From: Adiantum capillus-veneris
Taxonomy: Eukaryota > Streptophyta > Polypodiopsida > Polypodiales > Pteridaceae
Assembly: GCA_014529385.2 (NCBI GenBank)
Contig: CM043965.1
Coordinates: forward strand, 66,829,690 to 66,893,689
Length of the DNA stretch: 64,000 nucleotides
Direction of reading: 5' to 3'
Of the stretch, positions 9,972 through 18,569 are shown piece after piece. A model generated the notes under the pieces. The model saw nothing but the letters and a program-made list of their open reading frames with translations, searched no databases and was not told the origin of the DNA. The translations under genes and the position numbers were made by a program. Numbering within the stretch: the stretch's first letter is position 1; every line of letters starts with the position of its first letter.

Positions 9972-11565
9972 TGCCCCCCTTCCTGATGTAGATTCCGTCC
10001 TCAGAAGCTATTGAGTTGAAGCTGGTTCGTCGAGGTGGAAGAGCATTTGAGATGAATGTCCTTAGCCTTCTTCAGTCACTGCAAAATCAAATAACATTGG
10101 CACAGTAATTGCATTCTCTTAAAAAGCATATGCAGTTTTAGGTAGACAAATTGATTGGTAAAAGAATTTCAAACAATTTGTTAGCAATGAACATTAAATT
10201 GCAATGTAATCAAATGCATAAACAGATGTAAAGGTAGAAAATTAAACAAGTATGGGGTCGCTAATTTGACGGTCGAAAGGCACTAGAGATCGAATATTAA
10301 TACCATGGGTAAGCTTCTTAATTTTCTGTGGTCAATTAAGTTGTTTAATCGCGAGAGCCAAGTATTCATGTTCGAGGGCTGACTAGAGGCTATATCTAGA
10401 AAACCTTGTAGTTAAGCTACCATAAAAGGAATTTCTCATGAAATCATCGCCTGACTGATTACTTTTTCTTTGACCCCCCAAGGTCTTTTCACATTGATTC
10501 AATTATGATGTGTGTGTTTATTTTGTATGCCTTGGGTTTTTTGCTTTTCAAGGAAAAGCGCCCACACTGGGAACCTCTAGGGCTCTAGTACCATATGCGA
10601 TACATGTGAGTGAAGTACCAATTTAAGCAGGGATTTCTCTTCCAGCTTAAAATTTTACATTGTGGCACTTTGATTTTTTGTTTGTTCATTTTCAGCATTT
10701 AAATTTTGTAACTTTGGGGGGTCATATAACACTGTTACCCTCCCCAGGCTCATCACATTAGTAAACTCCCTTTATAATACTTAAGCTAAAGGTCAATAGG
10801 GTCAAGCCCACTAGAAAGCCCTAGTACATTTCATACAATGCTGCCTAAATCGGATTAAGAACCTAAGTAACCATTGCTTATTAGGAAGACATTCCCCATG
10901 GTATTAAGAGAAGATTTCTAATACCTAGCTTGGTCAAACTAGCTTAGTCGGACTGCTTGATTTTTAAACCTAGACAAGTGATTATGACAAAACATTACAT
11001 TGAATTAAATGTTTGATACTAAGCCAATGCGCTGAATATTATGCTACCAATCACAATCAAAGCAGACAAACATGGATGCAAAAAGATAAGGGCAATGCTA
11101 ATGGACAAGAAACACCTGTTTGTGTTGATGGTCGCGCTTGATCTGAAGGTTCCATGAAGGTCCAAATCCTATCAATAGCAACACGCTCCTGTACACACTA
11201 GGAAACAAAAGGAATACCTCCAGGAGGCACATTAGTGGGAAAAGAGAACTTTGCTAATCACTCAACTCTAAAACAGAAACACTCCTATCGTACTAATCTT
11301 ACCTACCCTCCATCACTCAAGTGATGAGGATCAAAGGTGTTTTATGACATAGGTTTCTGTTTCACTGTACCAATTGTGACATGTGCAGGTCTGAGTCAAT
11401 GTTTTGACTTTTAAGGTGCATACTCGTTTGCTAATTGCTCTTGCTCTTTATTTTTATTTTTTTGTGAGTATAAAGCTTTATATGTACATTCCCTAAGATC
11501 GGAGATTAAGAGGTCAGGGGAAAAGGTTGAGAGGGAAGCAAGTGAATGATGACTGTCAGCAAACA
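9972..11565 (-). other. M2 3' non-coding region with terminal polypurine tract
   Basis: Between the ORF end and the 3' LTR there is no long frame on either strand and nothing I recognise. The terminal PPT on the minus strand is AGGAAGGGGGGC (9984-9973). It is preceded by GAGGACGGAATCTACATC, a typical gypsy pre-PPT context. In P1 the equivalent interval holds a captured host fragment, so this one deserves a translated search. Confidence 0.6.
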
Positions 11566-11579
11566 CTCCCCCCTTCCTT
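11566..11579 (-). other. Internal polypurine tract after M2 ORF
   Basis: The minus strand reads AAGGAAGGGGGGAG just downstream of the stop codon at 11587, identical to the M1 tract at 1544-1531. It is about 1.6 kb from the terminal PPT. Conservation across copies suggests it is kept for a reason, for example as a second plus-strand primer. Confidence 0.5.
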
Positions 11580-11586
11580 GGGTAGA

Positions 11587-14187
11587 TCATACCGTTTGAA
11601 ATGAGCTTGTCACCCTTTGAAACCAATTGTTCCAGTTGGTAATAGGTGAGGATTTTTGCCAGTAGTTTTCTATTACCCTAGGTGCCTCGTCAAGTTGCAA
11701 AGGTGGTAAGGTACTCTCCCAGGATCGAACTTGAAGTGGTTCATCAGGTGATTCTTGAACACTGGGAGGTGTGGATTCTTTTGTAGCTTCATGGAGGTCC
11801 ACTACTATAGATGGAGGCTGTGTAGAAGCTTTTACCTCTATGGATGTATTACATGAGGAGCTAGAAGCTTCATGGGACTCCCCCCTTCCTGAGCTAGGTG
11901 GAACAAATCGTTCTTTCTTTGGTACCCAAACTAGCTCGGGAGCGGGTGTGTAGCATTCTGTGATTTTTTTCTTTCCATGATCATTGATTCGTTTTGGAGC
12001 TACGGGATTGGGCTCACTTGGGTCAGGTGATAGGTAAGAGCACAATCTACATTTTGGCACCCAGATTTGATCATTTCCTTGATAGTAGCCTTGGGCTTCC
12101 AATAGTCGTTTACGGATCCATCGCAACATTTTCTTACTTTTCTTGGAGCGAGTGGTACGTTTCTTACAAGGCTTCTGTTTTTTAGCACTAGCTATGGTCA
12201 CTAAAGAAGCTTTAGGGACCCACTTGTATGTTTTCTTCGTTACATTAGGATGAGTCTTGTCAGAAGCGATATGCATTGCTTGTAGCATATTTAAGGGTAT
12301 AGGCATTTCATCCCCCTCAGGTGTTACCCAGGTCGTCCCCCTATTTCCCCAAGTGTCTATGGTTGATGCTAGGTGGACCCAATCCACATTGTCTGATTCA
12401 GTCATCCCAGGTAGGATATCCATATAAGGAGAATCTTGGCCAATGTCTGTATCCTTCTTACAAGTGTAACAATATTGTAGTGGGGCCGAGTGAACTGTGG
12501 TGTCAGAGCGATGATCAATAATGGTTTTACTCCCTAAGGGGTGTACCTTACCAGTCACCAAATCCACTCTAAGGACAGAGTCTTGGAATTGCAAATAGAC
12601 ATGATTTTTAGACCAATCGTGAACCATTTGTGCTTCCCTCATGAATGGTCGTCCTAAAATCATTTCATATGACATAAGGTGTTTAGAGAAATCCATTACA
12701 ATGAACGTATGTCGTACCTTGTGTCCTAGAACTTTGATCTTAAGATCCTTGAGCATCCCCATAGGTTTGGCTATGGTACCATTTGCCATCTTTACCACAA
12801 TGTTAGTAACACTGAGGCGGGGTTTTCCCATGGATTCCCAACAATCTTTTGTAACGATGCTAACTCCCGCACCACCATCAAGAATTCCCTTTATAGTTAA
12901 TCCCTTGGTAGTGATGGGTAGGGTCGCATTAGACTCGTCGCCTTCAAAATACTGCCCTAATTCGTTAATGGGTACCTCGATCACAGACTCGTGTCCATCT
13001 AAGTCAAGTGATTGCACATGATTTTCCTCATCAATCATAATCGAGTCAGGCCTATTTGGTTGCGCAAACTGCGGTAATCCCATTCGTAGCTCTCCGTTAA
13101 GGAATGCTCGAAGTGCAAGGAATAACTCAGGATCTCCACACAGCTTTGCTATGATCGTGGTTCGGACCTCAGAAGACATGAAGTCCACTAGTTTGGCAAC
13201 ATTCATTGGCGTTTTGCAGGGTGTAGGTCCTTGACTAGGAACTGGTGAGGATGGAATCTCATATTCATCAATGGGATCAGGTATTCCTTCGTTAAACATC
13301 CTTTCCAACAAGAAAGGTGTATGCTCACTTTTTGATGTCCCGTCCTCACTCCCTTCTTGGATGATACTAGATATGGCTAACGGTCTATGGTTCATGTGGG
13401 GTGGATGAACTTGCGTGGGAAACACTGTGTCATGAATTTTGACCTGCATGGGTTCTGTTTCTAGTTTCCTTTGAGTCTCCTCCACTAAACCTCTTAGATG
13501 TTTCACCTGCTCAATCTCGTCTACTGGGTTTGGGTACGTCCCAATCTTCTTTTTACGATTTTTTCCTTTTTGCCCCTGCGGTTTATCTTGGGGGTCTTGG
13601 ATTGGATTTGGAAACACTTGTGGTGTTTTCAGAGGCTCTTTATGATTTTCTCTTATTCGGTTTTCATTTGGTTCCATGTTACGGTTTTCTTTGTCGGTCT
13701 TTCTCTTTGTGGTATTGGTTCTAGTCTCCATTGTCTCGACTGAATCTGAATCATCCTCGAGGTCATTCATATACACGGGGTCATCTCCTGTTCCTATGTT
13801 TGTTTTGGAACTTGGCTTTGAATTTTCCGTATTCTGCGACTTCTTCCTTCGTGTCTTCTTTTTCTTTGCTTGGATAACTGACGCGGTATCTCTCTCTTCG
13901 AGGATATGGCCTGGCCCTTGAAGCATGGACCGTGTAATCGCATAAGCGGGTGCGACGGGTGGTATTGGCGATGTCACACTAGCAATTTCGACCAAATTTA
14001 GGGGTGTGATTTTAGGCGCATTTGGGTTATAGGGGCATTGGGCAATCAAGTGATCTATGCCACAACGATTACATGTGAGTATTGGCATTGCAGACGTGCT
14101 CCCTTGATTCATTTGCATCTGTGCAGCATTCTTTTGCAGCCTAATAGGGCACTCCGCTGCCGATGTGGTCCACCACACTCGTAGCAT
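11587..14187 (-). CDS. M2 polyprotein, third ORF: last zinc knuckle, protease, W-[IV]-P-K tail
   Basis: This minus-strand frame has 866 codons. Order: remains of knuckle 3 at the start; intact knuckle 4 CNRCGIDHLIAQC (14075-14037); a KKKKTRRKKS basic patch; acidic DDPVYMNDLEDD; a helical segment LVDFMSSEVRTTIIAKL; then the retropepsin with GILDGGAGVSIV (about 12890-12855) and ILGRPFM as second loop. The tail has four W-motifs (KWVPK, RWIRK, IWVPK, VWVPK). The active site reads D-G-G-A instead of D-[ST]-G-A, so activity is doubtful. The protein ends without RT. The real reading begins in the upstream ORF, reached by a one-base frameshift inside knuckle 3. Confidence 0.75.
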   Translation of the reverse strand: MLRVWWTTSAAECPIRLQKNAAQMQMNQGSTSAMPILTCNRCGIDHLIAQCPYNPNAPKITPLNLVEIASVTSPIPPVAPAYAITRSMLQGPGHILEERDTASVIQAKKKKTRRKKSQNTENSKPSSKTNIGTGDDPVYMNDLEDDSDSVETMETRTNTTKRKTDKENRNMEPNENRIRENHKEPLKTPQVFPNPIQDPQDKPQGQKGKNRKKKIGTYPNPVDEIEQVKHLRGLVEETQRKLETEPMQVKIHDTVFPTQVHPPHMNHRPLAISSIIQEGSEDGTSKSEHTPFLLERMFNEGIPDPIDEYEIPSSPVPSQGPTPCKTPMNVAKLVDFMSSEVRTTIIAKLCGDPELFLALRAFLNGELRMGLPQFAQPNRPDSIMIDEENHVQSLDLDGHESVIEVPINELGQYFEGDESNATLPITTKGLTIKGILDGGAGVSIVTKDCWESMGKPRLSVTNIVVKMANGTIAKPMGMLKDLKIKVLGHKVRHTFIVMDFSKHLMSYEMILGRPFMREAQMVHDWSKNHVYLQFQDSVLRVDLVTGKVHPLGSKTIIDHRSDTTVHSAPLQYCYTCKKDTDIGQDSPYMDILPGMTESDNVDWVHLASTIDTWGNRGTTWVTPEGDEMPIPLNMLQAMHIASDKTHPNVTKKTYKWVPKASLVTIASAKKQKPCKKRTTRSKKSKKMLRWIRKRLLEAQGYYQGNDQIWVPKCRLCSYLSPDPSEPNPVAPKRINDHGKKKITECYTPAPELVWVPKKERFVPPSSGRGESHEASSSSCNTSIEVKASTQPPSIVVDLHEATKESTPPSVQESPDEPLQVRSWESTLPPLQLDEAPRVIENYWQKSSPITNWNNWFQRVTSSFQTV

Positions 14188-15998
14188 TGAAGAGGTGGCC
14201 TCCTAGCCTGGGTGTTGATATTTTGACCTCTGGATGCGAGAGCAGCAGCTTGATAAACCGGCTTGACTTGCCCCCAACAATCTTCCATGTAGTATATAGG
14301 ACATTCTTCCAATGTATCAAGTCCGTAGGCAATACTAGTGTCTATTTCCTCCTCACAGCCATCTGGATAAGCATTTGATGGCTCGCAACCCACTTGGTTC
14401 ATAGGGGCGACTCTTGGATGCGGGGGCTGCGGTCCTAGCACAGGAGGTGGTAACGGTGTAGCTTGTACAACATTTTGAGATCTAGGGACCATGTGTTGCG
14501 GTAGTTGCTCAACAGGTGGAGCAGGCATCAATACAGGAGCTCGAGGCGCATCCGTCCAGGCTACAGGTGGTCTATTTGCCATCATACGTTTGATCATTAA
14601 ACAATCCTTAGCTTGGTGACCATACCTACCACATGCGTTGCAAGTTCCATTAAATTTTACTCTAAACGTAGGGCACTCACTAGTGCTATGTGGACCTAAG
14701 CAAATGGAACACCATTGTTGCTCCCTTCTTGGATACATGTGACTATTTTGAGGGGGTCGATTATCCTTAAGAGACTCTTGGATTGCCTTGGTGAGGTCTG
14801 TCAAGAATGTCTCAAATACCTTTGGCTCATTGGCAATGGGCTTTGCAGTCATGGGTTCATACTCAATGGCTTGTGAGCTAGTGGATCTCGTGTCAGTAGA
14901 CACCCTCATGCCTGCTATCATCAAGTTGTCCTCTAATTGGATTGCATTGGCAGTGACATCTTCCCAGGTTGTGATACCTCTAATCACTAGTCCATTATAG
15001 ATTCCTTCATTCCTCAACCCTCGAATGAATCGATCAAGCAGTTGGTTATTGTTGAAGCGCTCATTTACAGGGCAGCGAGAGTTTAAGTGCTTTAGACGAC
15101 TAATGAAGTCCCTTACTGACTCTCCTTCCTTACGTTCGGCCTTCTGTAGCTGAGATGCTACACCCCAAAGCACACCTTCTCGTATGTACTCCTTTAGAAA
15201 CAACCTTCGAAGGGTAGGGTAGATTGTTTTCTCGTCCACCCTTAGGGTCCTATACCAATCTCCAGCCTTCCCACTTAATGTCAAGCTTAAGGCATTGCAC
15301 TTATGTAGTTCGTTGCGTTCCCCTAAGGAATCACATACTTGTTCAAACACTTCAATGTGTTTTCTAGCATCTTCGTCCCCATTGAATTTTTGCGTGAGTT
15401 TGGCAATTTGTACTGCCTTACTTCTAGGCTCTCTATCAGATGCATGACGCATATTTTCCGCGATAGATCGACCTATGGTTTGAGCAAACGCTGCCAAGTC
15501 ACCTATGTGAGGAGGCAGGGCCGGTGGAGGTACTCTTGGAATCATATGTGGGAGAGGGACGGGTACCGGTCTTGGCATATGTGTGGATGATGCAGGATAT
15601 GGAACATAACCGGGCATAGGTCCACTCGGATAAGGGCTAGGGAGCGGCACTCGAGGAGCATAAGCAAGTGGTACAATTGGAGGTGTGGGGGCCATGTGTG
15701 CATAAGGGGCTAGAGGCACATATGGTCGAGGCCCCATATTAGGTACTACGACACTAGGTAGTGGCACTGCGCTAACCGTAGATGTCATCGGTACATTCTC
15801 TGTCAGGCTTATCCCTGGAGTGAGCACTGTGTTTTCCTTGATAGAGGGTTGAGCCAAGTTAGGGAAGCTAAAGTTTTCGCTCGGAGGCTCAGATTGCATA
15901 GAGACCCCAGGTGAAATGACGTAAGATGGGTCCATGGGGCTCATTAGAGGAGTCTCCATTTGTGATAGAGTAGGCTGTTGAGCCTTGCTCGTATCCAA
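14109..15998 (-). CDS. M2 polyprotein, second ORF: gag capsid region and zinc knuckles 1-2
   Basis: This frame has 629 codons on the minus strand. A Pro/Ala/Met-rich N-terminal part leads to the retrotransposon gag domain (from IAKLTQKFNGDEDARKHIE, with GDWYRTL and VRDFISRLKHLN further on). Knuckles CSICLGPHSTSEC and CNACGRYGHQAKDC follow (about 14713-14604). The frame runs off at CYECGGPH in knuckle 3, where M2 has lost one base relative to M1. Its 5' end overlaps the first ORF, again because of a single missing base. Gag would build the particle and bind element RNA. Confidence 0.8.
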   Translation of the reverse strand: MDTSKAQQPTLSQMETPLMSPMDPSYVISPGVSMQSEPPSENFSFPNLAQPSIKENTVLTPGISLTENVPMTSTVSAVPLPSVVVPNMGPRPYVPLAPYAHMAPTPPIVPLAYAPRVPLPSPYPSGPMPGYVPYPASSTHMPRPVPVPLPHMIPRVPPPALPPHIGDLAAFAQTIGRSIAENMRHASDREPRSKAVQIAKLTQKFNGDEDARKHIEVFEQVCDSLGERNELHKCNALSLTLSGKAGDWYRTLRVDEKTIYPTLRRLFLKEYIREGVLWGVASQLQKAERKEGESVRDFISRLKHLNSRCPVNERFNNNQLLDRFIRGLRNEGIYNGLVIRGITTWEDVTANAIQLEDNLMIAGMRVSTDTRSTSSQAIEYEPMTAKPIANEPKVFETFLTDLTKAIQESLKDNRPPQNSHMYPRREQQWCSICLGPHSTSECPTFRVKFNGTCNACGRYGHQAKDCLMIKRMMANRPPVAWTDAPRAPVLMPAPPVEQLPQHMVPRSQNVVQATPLPPPVLGPQPPHPRVAPMNQVGCEPSNAYPDGCEEEIDTSIAYGLDTLEECPIYYMEDCWGQVKPVYQAAALASRGQNINTQARRPPLQCYECGGPHRQRSALLGCKRMLHRCK

Positions 15999-16744
15999 AA
16001 TCTCATTGGGCCAGTTGAGAGTATATTTATCCCTCGGTTTTGCCTTTCTGATTGAATAATGCCATGGATAACATTACAGATCATTTTCTGTTGATCTTCG
16101 ATGCTCGTGGCACTAGAGGTGGATTGTACAATCTCTATCCATCCTACATGGTAGGCGTGGCCAGAGTGTAGATCCGTCAACACCTCAGTGTGGAGGTCGT
16201 ATGTCCAATGATCATTAATGAACAATCCTTCTAGAGTCGACGTGTTAACGGTTTCTTGTGAGGTAGAAGCAATGTTGCTCCCCGTGGTTTTACTTGTCAC
16301 CAACGGTACTCTAGAGGGAACTTCTGAAGGAGGCAGCTCAACAGGGCCTTCTTGGTAAGAAGTTGGTAGGATATCCACATGGACACTCTTTGGGGGTGTG
16401 GGGTCCACGTGCGATGTGAAAGGAGAGTCCACTTCCCCACCCCCTTCGTGTGCTTCATTTGCATCAGGTTCCGAGCGAGTAGCTCTACCTAATGTTTCCA
16501 TGAAACGGCTAAACATACTAGTACTAGGCTGTGGAGCTTCGGGAGGTGCATGGCCTTCTCTCTCAGTGTTTTGGGTAGGGTATGCTTCCATGATTTCTGA
16601 GTCGGAGGAGGAATCACTAGCGGCTATTTTAGGGTCTTGGGTGGTGCTACCTTGTGTCCCCGCTGAGGGTCTAGAGCTTATCGTGGATGGGTAATGGGTG
16701 TCCGTATGAACAGAGGCACCCTCAATATGCTCGTGTTCTAGCAC
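15944..16744 (-). CDS. M2 polyprotein, first ORF: gag N-terminus
   Basis: This frame has 266 codons from an ATG at 16744. The first part is Ser/Thr/Pro-rich and low complexity. The segment LEGLFINDHWTYDL followed by GWIEIVQSTSSATS matches M1 at 33170-33040. Near 16000 M1 reads on in one frame while M2 lacks one base, sending M2 into an out-of-frame end. The start is the first ATG after the leader. No domain is recognised in this N-terminal arm. Confidence 0.65.
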   Translation of the reverse strand: MLEHEHIEGASVHTDTHYPSTISSRPSAGTQGSTTQDPKIAASDSSSDSEIMEAYPTQNTEREGHAPPEAPQPSTSMFSRFMETLGRATRSEPDANEAHEGGGEVDSPFTSHVDPTPPKSVHVDILPTSYQEGPVELPPSEVPSRVPLVTSKTTGSNIASTSQETVNTSTLEGLFINDHWTYDLHTEVLTDLHSGHAYHVGWIEIVQSTSSATSIEDQQKMICNVIHGIIQSERQNRGINILSTGPMRFWIRARLNSLLYHKWRLL

Positions 16745-17372
16745 CGCCCAGAGCGTAAGTGCATGTGCTTTTGATACCCTAAGGTGTCAAAAAGCTGCTC
16801 TAGGAGGCCTTGTGACTAGTTTTTAGCGTGTTTTTTGTTTGTTTTTTTGCTATATTTTTTAGAGCGTGTCGTGGAATGGGCCGTGTGATAGCTCGAAACG
16901 AGCGTATCGGTCAGAGGGTCGTGTCGTGCTTTACAGCCCTCCGTTTGGTCACTCTATGCCCTCGAAATCCCTAAAACTGTCAATTTCCAGTAGGGAACTA
17001 GGCCCAAACTAGAAAGTCTAAGGGTGCAAGTGGGAAGAGAAAGGAGGAGAGTGGAGGACTTGTCCCACATGCTCTCATTCTCTCTTGAGGGAGTAAGGTA
17101 TATATATAAGAGTGAGTCTAGTATATATCATAAGACTGAGGACTGAGGCCTGGGCCTGGGCTTGGGCTTGGGCTTGGGCTTGCGGAAACGATCCCGATCC
17201 ATCTTTTATACAAACCAACCCGTCCGTTTTAAGAGTCACGTTTTTTATTTGACAGAAAATGCAGAAAACGCAAAAAACAGAAATCTCCACACACTCCTTC
17301 CCTGCCTTTCCTATGATAGAAATTGCACCACAAGGAAGCGTAAAGTGCTAACCGAGCTTAGTGTAGGGCATA
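16745..17372 (-). other. M2 leader
   Basis: This is about 630 bp between primer site and gag start on the minus strand, with no long frame of its own. It contains a short tandem repeat of a GGGCTT-like hexamer at 17150-17182. No palindromes like those of the P1 leader are present. Confidence 0.6.
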
Positions 17373-17390
17373 TCCCCGGCAGCGGCGCCA
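17373..17390 (-). other. M2 primer-binding site, tRNA-Asp-like
   Basis: The minus strand reads TGGCGCCGCTGCCGGGGA, identical to the P1 site at 6334-6351, four bases inside the LTR end. Confidence 0.8.
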
Positions 17391-17394
17391 AAAA

Positions 17395-17645
17395 TGTGCG
17401 CTCCTTGCCGCACTGTCGAAGCAAGGGACTTGCCAATACACTGTGTGCGAGCCACAAACGGCTCCAAGCACACAACAAGCCTAAACTAGCAAGCTCAAGA
17501 GAACAAAGGGTGTGTCACTCACCGCTCTACGCTCGCCTTCGTGGTGGATTCCTCGCCGCGATGAAGAAGAAGCTGCAGTCGTGCCGCGCTCAACCGCTTC
17601 GCCGCCGTCGTGCCTTCGTAATGCTCGATCGCACACACACTCTCC

Positions 17646-17677
<32 letters not shown>

Positions 17678-17962
17678 AGGAGGTGAAGAAGAAGAAGATG
17701 GAGATGGAGCAAGAGCACTCTTCTATTGCACAAATGAGAGAATGAGTAAAAATTAGGTTTAGTTGGCTTTTATATGAGTTCGCCCCATTCACACTTGGGC
17801 GCCCATGCTTAACCAACTAATCCCTTGAATGTCCAAGTTAAAGTGCGCCTCTCATCGGCGATCACTCTACCTTTCCCTATTGGTCCGACAAGCCCGGTAC
17901 CTGACTCTAAATAATACAACGTTTATAGATCATAGGGTGTCCGTGTGCCGTGAGGGTTAACA
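17395..17962 (-). repeat. M2 inner 5' LTR
   Basis: This 568 bp LTR runs on the minus strand from TGTTAACC at 17962 to GCGCACA at 17395, directly upstream of the intact primer site. A TATA-like ATATAAAAG lies near 17777-17769. Confidence 0.9.
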
Positions 17963-17994
17963 TGTGCGCTCCTTGCCGGCAGCGACGCCAAAAA
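17963..17994 (-). other. 32 bp LTR-LTR junction with partial primer site
   Basis: On the minus strand, after the outer LTR, this reads a short A/T spacer and TGGCGTCGCTGC (first 12 bases of a primer site with one change). It then reads CGGCAAGGAGCGCACA, the last 16 bases of an LTR, which butt directly against the TGTTAACC start of the next LTR. The end-to-start LTR contact is the arrangement seen in two-LTR circles, not in ordinary tandem elements. Confidence 0.8.
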
Positions 17995-18245
17995 TGTGCG
18001 CTCCTTGCTGCACTGTCGAAGCAAGGGACTTGCCAATACACCGTGTGCGAGCCACAAACGGCTCCAAGCACACAACAAACCTAAACTAGCAAGCTCAAGA
18101 GAGCAAAGGGTGTGTCACTCACCGCTCTACGCTCGCCTTCGTGGTGGATTCCTCGCCGCGATGAAGAAGAAGCTGCAGTCGTGCCGCGCTCAACCGCTTC
18201 GCCGCCGTCGTGCCTTCGTAATGCTCGATCGCACACACACTCTCC

Positions 18246-18279
<34 letters not shown>

Positions 18280-18564
18280 AGGAGGTGAAGAAGAAGAAGA
18301 TGGAGATGGAGCAAGAGCACTCTTCTATTGCACAAATGAGAGAATGAGTAAAAATTAGGTTTAGTTGGCTTTTATATGAGTTCGCCCCATTCACACTTGA
18401 GCGCCCATGCTTAACCAACTAATCCCTTGAATGTCCAAGTTAAAGTGCGCCTCTCATCGGCGATCACTCTACCTTTCCCTGTTGGTCCGACAAGCCCGGT
18501 ACCTGACTCTAAATAATACAACGTTTATAGATCATAGGGTGTCCGTGTGCCGTGAGGGTTAACA
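17995..18564 (-). repeat. M2 outer 5' LTR copy
   Basis: This 570 bp LTR is nearly identical to 17395-17962. Its outer end at 18564 borders the target duplication GAGAG (18565-18569). Confidence 0.9.
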
Positions 18565-18569
18565 GAGAG

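Larger units (their letters stand above)
9371..18569 (-). mobile_element. M2, minus-strand gag-protease LTR retrotransposon with a duplicated 5' LTR
   Basis: The target duplication GAGAG lies at 9371-9375 and 18565-18569. Read on the minus strand: LTR 18564-17995, a 32 bp junction, LTR 17962-17395, primer site, leader, three overlapping ORFs (16744-11587), internal PPT, 1.6 kb non-coding region, terminal PPT, LTR 9971-9376. No RT, RNase H or integrase is present. The shared TSD around the whole structure says the extra LTR was present at integration or arose inside the integrated copy. It interrupts P1 gag, so M2 is younger than P1. Confidence 0.85.
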
